DNA of 64,000 nt from Streptomyces sp. HmicA12 (GTDB taxonomy: Bacteria > Actinomycetota > Actinomycetes > Streptomycetales > Streptomycetaceae): NCBI RefSeq assembly GCF_000373565.1, contig NZ_KB891851.1, forward strand, positions 62,001-126,000. Direction: 5' to 3'. Positions 7,802 through 16,723 of this stretch are shown here, one piece after another (position 1 is the stretch's first letter; each line of letters opens with the position of its first letter). Position numbers and translations under genes: made by a program. The notes beneath the pieces are model-generated. The model ran no database searches. It saw nothing but the letters and a program-made list of their open reading frames with translations, and was not told where the DNA came from.

Positions 7802-8590
7802 TTAAAGCCGCCGCACGCGCAGCGCCCCGGTCCGCATCGGCAGCGTGAACCCGCCGCGCGCGGTCTCCGGCCTGCTCGCCAGGAACGCCCGGATCCGGGC
7901 CGGCGCGGCCTCCCGCTCCCGCTCCTCCATGACCAGGACGCCCGCGCGCGTCGCGAGGGTCGCGACGAGGGAGTCGGCGGTGCGGGCCTGCCCGTGCGGG
8001 AACTCGGCCTGTTCTGGCGAGCCGAACCGGGCGTCCGCACCGGTCTTCGGAAGGTGCATGTCCGCCGTCTCGACACACCAGCTCGCGGGCGTGTCCCGCG
8101 GCCCGACGGCCGCGCTCCCGGCGACCCGCGCGAGCCCGGCGACCCACTCCACCCCGTCGTCCAGCACGTTCCACAGACCGGCCAGGACACCGCCGGGCGC
8201 GAGGACCCGGGCGATCTCGGGTCCCGCGACGGCCATGTCGAACCAGTGCATCGCGTTGCCCGCCAGCACGGCGTCGACGGACCCGTCCGGCAGCGGAATC
8301 GACTCGGCGCTCCCCGACAGGGCGCGCACGTCCGGCAGCGCGCGGCGCAGCTCGGCCAGCATCGCCGAGTCCGGCTCGACCGCGCTGACCTCGGCCCCCA
8401 GCGCGGCCAGGGCCGCGGTGAGCTTCCCGGTCCCGGCGCCGAGGTCGAGGACCCGCGGGCCGGGCGCGCATCCGAGCGCCCACTCCACCGCGGCCCGCGC
8501 GTAGTCCGGACGGTGCTCGGCGTAGGCGGGCGCCGCGGCGCCGAACGACGAGGCGTGCAGCCGCAGTTCACCCTGACCCATCTGATCCAT
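7802..8590 (-). CDS. Class I SAM-dependent methyltransferase
   Basis: A soluble methyltransferase of about 262 residues with the Rossmann motifs in order: motif I VLDLGAGTGKLTAAL, the acidic end of strand 2 (VSAVEPDSAML), GSAESIPLPDGSVDAVLAGNAMHWF (motifs II/III) and ARVLAPGGVLAGLWNVLDD. It belongs to the broad UbiE/Methyltransf_11 group; the substrate is not predictable. The frame runs to 8626, but that start would lie inside the terminator of the gene upstream (8609-8639), so the ATG at 8590 is preferred, although its ribosome site is poor. Confidence 0.82.
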   Translation of the reverse strand: MDQMGQGELRLHASSFGAAAPAYAEHRPDYARAAVEWALGCAPGPRVLDLGAGTGKLTAALAALGAEVSAVEPDSAMLAELRRALPDVRALSGSAESIPLPDGSVDAVLAGNAMHWFDMAVAGPEIARVLAPGGVLAGLWNVLDDGVEWVAGLARVAGSAAVGPRDTPASWCVETADMHLPKTGADARFGSPEQAEFPHGQARTADSLVATLATRAGVLVMEEREREAAPARIRAFLASRPETARGGFTLPMRTGALRVRRL

Positions 8591-8608
8591 GGGGCGACGC
8601 TGACGCCA

Positions 8609-8639
8609 CGGGCGGGCATGAACCATCCATGCCCGCCCG
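8609..8639 (-). terminator. Terminator hairpin downstream of the GH92 gene
   Basis: A perfect 12-bp stem, CGGGCGGGCATG (8609-8620) with CATGCCCGCCCG (8628-8639), and a 7-base loop. It lies 22 bases past the stop codon of the GH92 gene and before the methyltransferase start. No long T tract follows, which is usual for streptomycete terminators. Confidence 0.65.
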
Positions 8640-8661
8640 CGAGTTCAGCTGCCGGAGAAGG

Positions 8662-11600
8662 TCAGCTCAGCAGCTCCACCTCCGCCACCGTCGCCGCCCC
8701 GCCGGTGAACACCAGCCGGTACTGCTTGTGTGTCCCCGGCTGCGGTACCGAGAACGCCCGGGTCTGCTTGTCCCAGGTGAAGGACTCGCCGGAGCGTTCG
8801 TCGACGGTCTTCCACGACGTACCGTCGTCCGACGCCTCCAGCTTCCAGCCCGTCGGGGCCTTCGCCTTGTCGTCCGACGTCAGCGTGTACTGCACCGCCT
8901 TCGCGCCGTCCGCGCCGACCGGCAGCTCCACCGACTCCGAACTCGCCGACGTGGCGGAGGAGTTGTCGAACAGTGGGCCCGAGCCCGTGATCGCGTCCTT
9001 GCGGGGTGAGGGCACCCTGTCGTCCTGGGTGATCGAGGTCGGCGCCGCGTCCGAACCCGTACCCCACTTCGACGGCTTCGCGCCCATGTCGAACTCGATG
9101 ACACCGCCCTTGGCGACGACCGAGTTCGGCAGCGACGTCTTCGACCACGTACGGCCGTTGACCTTCACGCCCTGCACGTAGACGTTCTTCGCGCTGTTCT
9201 TCGGCGCCTTGACGACCAGGTCGTGACCGTTCTCCAGGTGCAGCGTCATCTTCGTGAACTGCGGTGAACCGATGGCGAATTCGCCGCTGCCCATCACGAG
9301 CGGGTAGAAGCCGAGCGAGGAGAAGAGGTACCAGGCCGACTGCTCGCCGTTGTCCTCGTCACCGTGGTAGCCCTGGCCGATCTCGCTGCCCGTGTAGAGC
9401 CGCGAAAGAACCTCGCGGACCTTCTCCTGCGTCTTCCACGGCTGGCCCGCCGCGTCGTACATGTACGTGACGTGGTGCGCGACCTGGTTCGAGTGGCCGT
9501 ACATGCCCATCCGGACGTCCCGCGCCTCGGTCATCTCGTGGATGACCCCGCCGTAGGAACCGGCCACGTCCGCCGAACCCGTCTCCGGCGTCGCGAAGTA
9601 CGTGTCCAGCTTCTTCGCCAGACCGTCCTTGCCGCCGTACAGGTTCGCCAGGCCCCTGCTGTCCTGGACCGCGGTGAACGCGTAACCCCACGCGTTCGTC
9701 TCCGTGTAGTCGTAGCCCCAGATCGCCGGGTCGAAGTCCTCGGACTTCACGCGCCAGTCGCCCTTGGCGTCCTTGCCCTGGAAGAAGCCCGTACCGGCGG
9801 CCTTGTCGTCGAACATGTTGACGTAGTCGCGGGCCCGGTTCAGGAAGTACTCGGACTCCTCCTTGTACTGCTTCTTGCCGGTCTTCTTGTAGAGCGCCTG
9901 CCCCATCTGCGAGATGCCGTAGTCGTTGAGGTAGCCCTCAAGCGCCCACGACAGGCCCTCGTGGGTGTCCGTGGAGGTGTAGCCGAGGAACGGCGACGTC
10001 TCCATGCCCTTGCGGCCCACACCCGACTGCGGCGGCACGACCGTCGCGTTCTTCACGGCCGCCTTGTACGCGGACTCCACGTCGAAGTTGTCGACACCCT
10101 TCACGTACGCGTCGGCGAACGCCACGTCCGACGACGTGCCGGTCATCAGGTCCGCATAACCGGGCGAGGACCAGCGCGAGATCCAGCCGCCGTCGCGGTA
10201 CTGCTGCACGAACCCGTCGACCAGCTCACCCGCCTTCTTCGGCGTGAGGAGGGAGTACGCGGGCCAGGTCGTCCGGTACGTGTCCCAGAAGCCGTTGTTG
10301 ACGTACGGCTTGCCCTCGACGATCTTCGCGCCGGTGTGCGTCGGGGTGTCGGGGCCCGGCATCGGCGAGAACGGCGACGCGTACTGGTACGACGCCTTCT
10401 TCCCCTCCGAACGGACCTTCTCGAAGCCCGAGTTGGGGTACAGGTACAGGCGGTACAGCGACGAGTACAGCGATGTGCGCTGGTCCTCCGTCGCGCCCTC
10501 CACCTCCACCTTGTTCATCAGCGTGTCCCACTGGGCGCGCGCCGCGTTCTTCACCGAGTCGAAGGAGCGCGACCCCGGCAGCTCCTGCGCCAGGTTGTCC
10601 TTCGCCTGGTCGATGCCGATGAGGGAGGTCGCGAGCCGCAGCGTGACGGTCCGGTCCTTGCCCGCGTCGAACGTGAAGTGCCCCTTCACGCCCGCCGATT
10701 CGGCTTCCTTGACCGGCTTGTCGAAGACGCCGTAGACGAAGAGCCGGGTGGCACCCGTCGACAGGCCCGACTTCACGTCCGAGTAGCCGGTGACGACCCC
10801 GGTGTCCTTGTCGAGGGTCAGGCCGCCCTGCTCGGAGACGTTGTCGAAGACGACGCTCGCGTCGTCGCCGGGGTAGCTGAAGCGGAGCGCCGCCGCATGG
10901 TCCGTCGGCGTCATCTCGGCCTTCACGCCGTTCTCGAACTTCACGCCGTAGTAGTACGGGCGCGCCGTCTCGTTCTCGTGCTTGAAGGGGAGCGCGCGGC
11001 CCGTGCGGGACGTGTCCACCGCGTCGCCCGACTTCGCCGACGGCATGATCTGGAACGTCTGCCGGTCACCCATCCACGGACTCGGCTCGTGGCTCGCCGC
11101 CAGCGCCTCCATGGTGGGCAGGTTGTCCGCGTTGTTGTCACGCGCGTAGTCGTACAGCCAGCTCAGCGAGCCCGCGTTGGTCACCGGCGTCCAGAAGTTG
11201 AAGCCGTGCGGGACGGCCGTCGCCGGGAACGTGTTGCCGCGGCTGAAGCCGCCGCTGGAGTTCGTGCCGCGCGTCGTGGACGCGTAGTCGCTCAAGTGGG
11301 CCTTGGGACGGGCCGGTTGCACCTGCTTGACGCTGATGTCGTCCAGCCAGCCGCGGAACTTCGCCGGGCCCTTCGCCGAGTCGTACGCGACCAGCACCCG
11401 GTCGATCGTCTTGCCGGCCGCGACCGACCCGATCGACGACTTCACGGCGTTCCACTGGTTCACGTACAGCCGCTTGGCGTCGCCCTGCCCCTGCGGGGTG
11501 AGCAGACCGCCGTTGGAGTCGACCGCCTTCAGGTCGCTCAGGTACGTGCCGTCGGTGAAGGCGAGGTCGACGGAGACGTTCGTCGCGTCGTAGTCCCGGT

Positions 11601-12510
11601 CGCCGTCCGCCATCTGCGGGAAGACCTTGTACGACAGCTCGGTGTTCCGCGCCACCGCCACGTTCACGTCGAAGACCTTGTTGTACGAGTACGCGCGGCC
11701 GTCCGCCTTGTGCGTGCCCGCGTACCGCAGGGCCCGGGTGCCGGTGAAGCCCGCCCCCGCCTTGGCCGTCGGCGACCCGCTCGGGCCCTTGTCGACGAGC
11801 GAGATCATGTCCTCGGGCGCCGGGGCCTGCTCGTCACCCGTCGACAGCTGGAAGTCGGCCAGCTGCGTCGCGTCGCTCGCGCCGTTGTTCTTCGTGAACT
11901 CGATACGGAAATGGGAGTACTCGGCCGGACTCTGAAGGTCGTACGTCTTCGCCGTCAGCCGCTTGTCGAAGCTCTCGCCGGTGCGGGAGTCGAGGGTCGT
12001 CCACTCCTTGCCGTCCGCCGAGCCCTTGAGGACCCAGTCCTTCGGGTCGCGCTCGTCGTGGTCGTTGGCCGACGTCAGCGCGTACTTGGTGATCTTGACC
12101 GCGGAGTCGAGGTCGTACTCGACCCAGGCAGTCGGCGTGAACGCCAGCCACTTCGTGGTCGCCTCACCGTCGACGAGGTTCGCCGCGACCTCGCCGCCGC
12201 CCGCGTTCTCGTCACTGGCGCGGACCTCGGTCACATGGCCGTTCACATTGCCCGGAATACCACCGGTGTAGCTGCCGTCGACCCCGGACGCCCGCTTGGT
12301 GCCGTCCGGGGCGGTGTCGACGGTGTTCAGCCAGTCCGGAGCGGGTTGTCCCGCTTCAAAGGATGAATCGAACTCCGTTGCTGCTCGCGGCTTTTGGGGC
12401 GCCGCCGCGACGGCGGCACCCTGACCGGCCGCCGTCAGCACCAGAGCGGCCGCCCCGAGGGCGGCCGTGGCGGTGAGTCTGCCTCGTGTGGGCCTTGATC
12501 TGCCTTGCAT
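8662..12510 (-). CDS. Secreted GH92-family alpha-mannosidase with discoidin-like domains
   Basis: A 1282-residue exported enzyme. Residues 1-36 are a Sec-type signal peptide (Arg-rich start, Ala/Leu core, AVAAAP). Residues about 90-215 form an F5/8 type C (discoidin)-like carbohydrate-binding module (WVEYDLDSAVKITKYALTSA). The GH92 core runs from about 420 to 1130, with the start signature GFSRGNTFPATAVPHGFNFW, FNDYGISQMG-type helices of the (alpha/alpha)6 domain and the acidic motif YHGDEDNGEQSAWY near residue 1050. A second discoidin-like segment closes the protein. GH92 enzymes are calcium-dependent exo-alpha-mannosidases acting on N-glycan-type or fungal mannans; the exact linkage cannot be read here. 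It is a single-gene unit with a LacI-type palindrome 27 bases upstream. Confidence 0.92.
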   Translation of the reverse strand: MQGRSRPTRGRLTATAALGAAALVLTAAGQGAAVAAAPQKPRAATEFDSSFEAGQPAPDWLNTVDTAPDGTKRASGVDGSYTGGIPGNVNGHVTEVRASDENAGGGEVAANLVDGEATTKWLAFTPTAWVEYDLDSAVKITKYALTSANDHDERDPKDWVLKGSADGKEWTTLDSRTGESFDKRLTAKTYDLQSPAEYSHFRIEFTKNNGASDATQLADFQLSTGDEQAPAPEDMISLVDKGPSGSPTAKAGAGFTGTRALRYAGTHKADGRAYSYNKVFDVNVAVARNTELSYKVFPQMADGDRDYDATNVSVDLAFTDGTYLSDLKAVDSNGGLLTPQGQGDAKRLYVNQWNAVKSSIGSVAAGKTIDRVLVAYDSAKGPAKFRGWLDDISVKQVQPARPKAHLSDYASTTRGTNSSGGFSRGNTFPATAVPHGFNFWTPVTNAGSLSWLYDYARDNNADNLPTMEALAASHEPSPWMGDRQTFQIMPSAKSGDAVDTSRTGRALPFKHENETARPYYYGVKFENGVKAEMTPTDHAAALRFSYPGDDASVVFDNVSEQGGLTLDKDTGVVTGYSDVKSGLSTGATRLFVYGVFDKPVKEAESAGVKGHFTFDAGKDRTVTLRLATSLIGIDQAKDNLAQELPGSRSFDSVKNAARAQWDTLMNKVEVEGATEDQRTSLYSSLYRLYLYPNSGFEKVRSEGKKASYQYASPFSPMPGPDTPTHTGAKIVEGKPYVNNGFWDTYRTTWPAYSLLTPKKAGELVDGFVQQYRDGGWISRWSSPGYADLMTGTSSDVAFADAYVKGVDNFDVESAYKAAVKNATVVPPQSGVGRKGMETSPFLGYTSTDTHEGLSWALEGYLNDYGISQMGQALYKKTGKKQYKEESEYFLNRARDYVNMFDDKAAGTGFFQGKDAKGDWRVKSEDFDPAIWGYDYTETNAWGYAFTAVQDSRGLANLYGGKDGLAKKLDTYFATPETGSADVAGSYGGVIHEMTEARDVRMGMYGHSNQVAHHVTYMYDAAGQPWKTQEKVREVLSRLYTGSEIGQGYHGDEDNGEQSAWYLFSSLGFYPLVMGSGEFAIGSPQFTKMTLHLENGHDLVVKAPKNSAKNVYVQGVKVNGRTWSKTSLPNSVVAKGGVIEFDMGAKPSKWGTGSDAAPTSITQDDRVPSPRKDAITGSGPLFDNSSATSASSESVELPVGADGAKAVQYTLTSDDKAKAPTGWKLEASDDGTSWKTVDERSGESFTWDKQTRAFSVPQPGTHKQYRLVFTGGAATVAEVELLS

Positions 12511-12536
12511 GGGGTGTGCACCCTCCCGGCGACGTC

Positions 12537-12548
12537 GACAACGTTGTC
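12537..12548. promoter_or_regulatory. Perfect palindrome, LacI-family-type operator
   Basis: GACAACGTTGTC is a perfect 12-bp palindrome with the central CG typical of LacI-family sugar regulators. It lies 27 bases upstream of the GH92 start codon. No LacI gene is in the window, so a regulator encoded elsewhere would act here. A half-site-like GACAACGT recurs near 12688. Confidence 0.6.
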
Positions 12549-13028
12549 AGTTCGCTGCGCAAGGTCCAGTAGGGCTTCAAGTGGCCAGCGGTGTCAAGGG
12601 TGTTGGTGCGGGTCGGCGTGCCGCCGAAGTGAAGGGCTGAATGTGACCCTGTGTACATCCCTTGAAAGCAAGGCAGTTGAGGGGAGCGACAACGTCCGCG
12701 GTGCGGCTTATTTCCGGGAGGTCTCAACTCGGAAAAGACCGATGTCCAAACCTGCTTTCGATCTTGCCCAGTTCACAGGGAGTGGACTATACCTGTCGGC
12801 GTCCGGCCCGCCCGAGTTCAGGCCATGACCGGACCCGGGGGACGGGGGATGCGGCTGGGACGCGGAAAGCGGCCCGGGATCCGTGTTTCTTCATCTGCCC
12901 CGGAACTCTTCGTACCACCCAGCTCCAACTGCGTTCCCCTTTCAGAAGGGGACAACACAGCACATCACCGCGGTGCCGGGGAGGATCCGGTTCACCGCCT
13001 GAGTCCTGGAGAAGGCGAGGACTTGAGC
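12549..13028. other. Intergenic regulatory region between GH92 and the ngc genes
   Basis: About 480 bases without a convincing gene. It holds the 5' side of the GH92 promoter, a DasR-box-like sequence at 12781-12796, a small hairpin (TCCCCTT/AAGGGGA, 12935-12952), and from about 13000 the ribosome binding site of a short fossil ORF. The ORFs that can be drawn here are rich in Arg, Ser and Pro and look like noncoding GC-rich sequence. Confidence 0.6.
12781..12796 (+). promoter_or_regulatory. DasR-responsive-element-like site overlapping a possible -10 box
   Basis: AGTGGACTATACCTGT matches 12 of 16 positions of the DasR consensus as I recall it (AGTGGTCTAGACCACT). TATACC inside it could be a -10 hexamer, with TTGCCC about 18 bases upstream. 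DasR is the GntR regulator that links N-acetylglucosamine uptake to development, and the downstream genes look like NgcEFG transport genes. The site is some 470 bases from the intact binding-protein start but about 230 bases from the fossil ngcE start at 13029. Confidence 0.5.
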
Positions 13029-13133
13029 ATGGGATCCACCCCCGGCGTGGGCCATCGCGATCTGATCAAGCGGAGCGCGACCGTCGCTCCGGCCACGGCC
13101 CCGGCGACCGCTCTTCCGGCATTGCTCAGCTGA
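13029..13133 (+). pseudogene. Fossil signal peptide of an NgcE-type binding protein
   Basis: A 34-codon ORF starts at an ATG behind GAGG. Its product begins MGSTPGVG and contains HRDLIKRSA, then an Ala/Thr/Pro-rich core and a stop. NgcE proteins of streptomycetes, as I recall them, start MGST and carry a twin-arginine signal reading RRDLIKRSA; here the first Arg is His and the lipobox is lost. No binding-protein domain follows in this frame. The intact NgcE-like gene begins 132 bases later with a different signal peptide. I read this as the stump of an older ngcE that was replaced. Confidence 0.55.
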
Positions 13134-13265
13134 TCACCATCGGTGCCGCCGAGCGGCTCCGAGACGACGGCAGAAAGACGTGTGGCCGGCGCATGGCCAA
13201 CCCGGCCCGGCGGCCGCACACGCAGCACACCCGTACAGATCCATTCGATCAGTGAGGATGCAGAG

Positions 13266-14672
13266 ATGACCATTCGTGCCGGCTCTCTTGACAGGCGGAC
13301 GCTCCTGCGCGGGGCGATCGCGACGGCAGCCATGGGTTCGTTCGCGGTTGCGTGTGGCTCTCCCTCCAGCAGTGACGACAATGACAGCGGCCCGAAGGGC
13401 AAGAAGGACGCCAAGAACCCGTTCGGCGTCGCCGCGAACTCCAAGGTCGACGCGGCCATCTTCGACGGCGGCTACGGCACCGACTACGTCGACTACGTCA
13501 ACCAGGTGGTCGGGAGCCAGGTCAAGGGCCTCAAGGTCCAGGTCAAGCCGGTCGTCGACATCGCCCCGGAGCTTCAGCCCCGGTTCGTCGGCGGCAACCC
13601 GCCGGACCTCATCGACAACTCCGGTGAGGACCAGATCGGCTTCCTCGGCATCCTCGACCAGCTCGAGGAGCTCGACGACGTCTTCGAGGCCAACACCTAC
13701 GAAGGCAAGAAGATCGCCGACATCGTCTACCCCGGCGTCAAGAACCCGGGGACGTTCAAGGACAAGTTCGTCGCGCTCAACTACGTGATGACGGTGTACG
13801 GCGTCTGGTACTCCAAGACGCTGTTCGCGGAGAACAGCTGGACCCCGCCGAAGACGTGGGACGAGGCGCTCGACCTCGGCCAGAAGGCGAAGAAGAAGGG
13901 CAAGTACCTCTTCGTCCACGGCAAGGAGGCGGCGACCTACTACCGCACGCTCCTGATCGACTCGGCGATCAAGGAGGGCGGCGACGAGGTCCGGCTCGCG
14001 CTGGAGAACCTGGAGAAGGGCTGCTGGTCGCACCCGGCCATCCAGGGCGTCATCAAGGTCATGGAGACCATGGTCAAGCAGAAGATGTTCGTCCCCGGTG
14101 GCTCCGGCACCCAGTTCCAGAAGGCGCAGGCGATCTGGAGCAACGACCAGAAGGCGCTGCTCTACCCGTCCGGTGGCTGGATCGAGAACGAGATGAAGAA
14201 GGCCACCAAGGCCGACTTCCAGATGACCGGCTTTCCGTCGATGACTCTCACCGACAAGCCGAAGATCCCGTACGAGGCGATTCGCGCGGCCGCGGGCGAG
14301 CCGTACATCGTGCCCAAGCAGGGCAAGAACCCGGCCGGCGGCAAGGAAGTCCTGCGGGCGATGCTGTCCGAGAAGGCGGCCGCCAACTTCTCCAAGACGA
14401 AGCTGGCCCCGACGATCGTCAAGGGCACCGTGCCCGCCGACGGCTACGGCTCGTCCGCCCTCGTCTCGCAGACGAAGATGCTGGAGGCCGCCGGCACCAA
14501 CATCTTCACCTACAACTTCGTCGAGGCCTACGGGCTGAACACCGACCAGTTGGTGCCGTGGAACTCGTTCCTGGCCGGCGACCTCGACGCCAAGGGTCTG
14601 ACCTCGGCGCTGCAGAAGATCTCCGACAAGGTCAGGGAAGACGACTCCGTCGACAAGATCAAGGTCAGCTAG
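13266..14672 (+). CDS. ngcE: NgcE-like ABC transporter substrate-binding lipoprotein
   Basis: A 468-residue family 1 extracellular solute-binding protein. Residues 10-30 are a signal with twin arginines (DRRTLLRGAIATAAMGSFAVAC) ending in a lipobox Cys, so it should be anchored outside the membrane. The mature part starts with a charged linker, then IFDGGYGTDYVDYVNQVV and PELQPRFVGGNPPDLIDNSGE, which resemble the N-acetylglucosamine/chitobiose-binding NgcE family. Two permease genes follow at 7 bases and by overlap, and no ATPase is encoded; in Streptomyces the shared ATPase MsiK serves such systems. Position just before rok7B7 and xylFGH supports the name. The frame extends to 13143, but the ATG at 13266 is where the signal begins. 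The ligand could differ from that of classical NgcE. Confidence 0.8.
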   Translation: MTIRAGSLDRRTLLRGAIATAAMGSFAVACGSPSSSDDNDSGPKGKKDAKNPFGVAANSKVDAAIFDGGYGTDYVDYVNQVVGSQVKGLKVQVKPVVDIAPELQPRFVGGNPPDLIDNSGEDQIGFLGILDQLEELDDVFEANTYEGKKIADIVYPGVKNPGTFKDKFVALNYVMTVYGVWYSKTLFAENSWTPPKTWDEALDLGQKAKKKGKYLFVHGKEAATYYRTLLIDSAIKEGGDEVRLALENLEKGCWSHPAIQGVIKVMETMVKQKMFVPGGSGTQFQKAQAIWSNDQKALLYPSGGWIENEMKKATKADFQMTGFPSMTLTDKPKIPYEAIRAAAGEPYIVPKQGKNPAGGKEVLRAMLSEKAAANFSKTKLAPTIVKGTVPADGYGSSALVSQTKMLEAAGTNIFTYNFVEAYGLNTDQLVPWNSFLAGDLDAKGLTSALQKISDKVREDDSVDKIKVS

Positions 14673-14679
14673 CACTGCG

Positions 14680-15741
14680 ATGAAAGACAAGACCACCACC
14701 TCCGACACCGCGAGCCGCCGGCCGACGCCGGCCGCTCGCGGTGGGCGGCCCCGACGCCGCAAGCTCACCTTCGACCGGGTGACGTTCTTCCTCGCGTTCC
14801 TCGGCGTTCCGCTGGCCATTTTCGTGCTCTTCGTCCTGTATCCCTTCGTGCAGGCGATCTTCTGGGCGATGACCGACTGGCGCGGCTTCAGCCCGGACTA
14901 CCACTTCGTCGGCTTCGACAACTTCACGAAGATGTTCCAGGACGACATCTTCCTGAAGGCGTTGCGCAACGTCACGGTGCTGGCGATCTGCGTGCCGTTG
15001 GTGACGTTGACGCTCGCCCTGGGGGTCGCGGTGGCCATCACCCTGGGCGGGCCCAGCAAGGGCCCCGTCCGGGGAATCCGGGGAGCGTCCTTCTACCGGA
15101 TCATCTCGTTCTTCCCCTACGTCGTGCCGGCGATCATCGTCGGCCTGATCTGGGCGCAGATGTACGACCCGAACGCCGGCCTGCTCAACGGCGTGCTCAC
15201 CGGGATCGGCCTCGACGGGTTCGACAAGTTCGCCTGGCTGGGCGAAACGGTGAGCGCGATGCCGGCCCTGATATTCGTCATCGTCTGGGGGCTCGTCGGG
15301 TTCTACGCGGTGCTCTTCATCGCCGCGATCAAGGGAGTTCCCGGCGAGCTGTACGAAGCGGCCAAGATCGACGGAGCCGGCCGGTTCCGGACGACGATCT
15401 CGATCACCCTTCCGGCGATCCGGGACAGTGTGCAGACGGCGTACATCTACCTGGGCATCGCCGCCCTCGACGCGTTCGTCTACGTACAGGCGATGTTGCC
15501 CGGCGGTGGTCCGAACAACTCGACCCTGACGATCAGTCAGCGGCTGTTCAATGTCGCCTTCGCCAAGCAGCAGTTCGGATACGCCACCGCGATGGGCGTC
15601 GTCCTCGCCGTCGTCACCCTGGTGTTCGCGGCGCTGGTGTTCCTCGTCAACCGTCTGACGGGTGGCGGCGAGGGCGAGGGCAAGAAGAAAGCGCGTGGGT
15701 TCGGGGCTCGGCGTGCAGGAGCCAAGGGAGGTGCCCAGTGA
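14680..15741 (+). CDS. ngcF: Sugar ABC transporter permease (NgcF-like)
   Basis: A 353-residue MalF-type permease with six to seven membrane helices after a basic, proline-rich cytoplasmic N-terminus. The EAA loop that docks the ATPase is clear near residue 225: EAAKIDGAGRFRTTISITLP. The C-terminus is a charged cytoplasmic tail rich in Gly/Lys. It begins seven bases after the binding protein and overlaps the next permease by four bases, so the three form one operon. It should form the channel heterodimer with the 15738 product for uptake of an amino sugar or chitooligosaccharide. Confidence 0.85.
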   Translation: MKDKTTTSDTASRRPTPAARGGRPRRRKLTFDRVTFFLAFLGVPLAIFVLFVLYPFVQAIFWAMTDWRGFSPDYHFVGFDNFTKMFQDDIFLKALRNVTVLAICVPLVTLTLALGVAVAITLGGPSKGPVRGIRGASFYRIISFFPYVVPAIIVGLIWAQMYDPNAGLLNGVLTGIGLDGFDKFAWLGETVSAMPALIFVIVWGLVGFYAVLFIAAIKGVPGELYEAAKIDGAGRFRTTISITLPAIRDSVQTAYIYLGIAALDAFVYVQAMLPGGGPNNSTLTISQRLFNVAFAKQQFGYATAMGVVLAVVTLVFAALVFLVNRLTGGGEGEGKKKARGFGARRAGAKGGAQ

Positions 15742-16646
15742 GCGCTGTTGCTGCCGACCGGAAGCCGGTGAGTGACCGGAAGCCGGCGCGGGACCGGAAA
15801 CTGACGAGAGCCGCCGCGAGCAGCGACCGCAGGTTCGCGGTGATCTCGCACACCCTGCTGATCCTGTGGTCCGTGATCGTGATCGTGCCCATGCTGTGGG
15901 TGCTGGTCTCGTCCTTCAAATCGACCAGCGAGATCCTTTCGTCACCCTTCAAGCTGCCGCATCGCTGGAGGTTCGAGAACTACGCGCACGCGTGGACCGA
16001 CGCGAGCATCGGGAAGTACTTCCTGAACTCGGTGATCGTCGTCGTCTGCGCGCTGTTCCTGGTGATGCTGCTGGGCGCGATGTGCGCCTACATCCTGGCC
16101 CGGTTCGAGTTCCCCGGCCGCCGGCTGATCTACTACGTGATGCTCGCCGGGCTGACGTTCCCCGTCTTCCTGGCGATCGTGCCGCTCTTCTTCCAGCTGC
16201 AGAACTTCGGGCTGCTGAACACGCGGCCGGGGCTGATCCTCACCTACGTCGCGTTCGCGCTGCCGTTCACGGTGTTCTTCCTCTATGCGTTCTTCCGGTC
16301 CCTGCCGCATGACGTCTACGAGGCCGCGCTGATCGACGGCGCCGGTGACTGGCGGGCGTTCTTCCAGGTGATGCTGCCGATGGCCCGTCCGGGCATGGCG
16401 GCGGTGGCGATCTTCAACTTCCTGGGGCTGTGGAACCAGTTCCTGCTGCCGGTGGCGCTCAACACCGACCAGGACAACTGGGTCCTGACCCAGGGGATGT
16501 CCGCCTACGCGTCCTCGCAGGTCTACGACATCGACTACGGTGGCCTGTTCGCGGCGATCGTGATCACGGTCGTGCCGGTACTGATCGTCTACATCATCTT
16601 CCAGCGCCGGATCGCCGGTTCGGTGTCGCAGGGCACCTTCCGCTGA
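15738..16646 (+). CDS. ngcG: Sugar ABC transporter permease (NgcG-like)
   Basis: A 302-residue MalG-type permease. It starts with GTG in a GTGA overlap with the upstream permease, behind GGGAGG. Six membrane helices follow a basic N-terminal tail; the EAA motif is EAALIDGAGDWRAFFQVMLP near residue 195. It pairs with the NgcF-like permease. A perfect 18-bp terminator 24 bases past the stop ends the operon, so the ROK regulator that follows is transcribed separately. Confidence 0.86.
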   Translation: MSAVAADRKPVSDRKPARDRKLTRAAASSDRRFAVISHTLLILWSVIVIVPMLWVLVSSFKSTSEILSSPFKLPHRWRFENYAHAWTDASIGKYFLNSVIVVVCALFLVMLLGAMCAYILARFEFPGRRLIYYVMLAGLTFPVFLAIVPLFFQLQNFGLLNTRPGLILTYVAFALPFTVFFLYAFFRSLPHDVYEAALIDGAGDWRAFFQVMLPMARPGMAAVAIFNFLGLWNQFLLPVALNTDQDNWVLTQGMSAYASSQVYDIDYGGLFAAIVITVVPVLIVYIIFQRRIAGSVSQGTFR

Positions 16647-16670
16647 CGTCCACCGTCGCTTCGCGTACTG

Positions 16671-16710
16671 GGGTCCGGCCCCGGAGAGACAGCTCTCCGG
16701 GGCCGGACCC
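16671..16710 (+). terminator. Strong terminator hairpin after the ngc operon
   Basis: A perfect 18-bp stem: GGGTCCGGCCCCGGAGAG (16671-16688), loop ACAG, CTCTCCGGGGCCGGACCC (16693-16710). It follows the last ngc permease stop by 24 bases. Confidence 0.8.
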
Positions 16711-16723
16711 TCGCACGTGTACG

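Noticed and set aside
9364-12366. 1000-codon plus-strand ORF opposite the GH92 gene
   Set aside because: It is antisense to a well-supported secreted enzyme; its product is Arg/Val/Leu-rich with no domain. Long antisense frames are normal in high-GC genes.
12825-13133. 102-codon ORF ending in the fossil signal peptide
   Set aside because: The part before 13029 has no ribosome site or similarity; only the last 34 codons resemble a real start, and they are reported as a relic.
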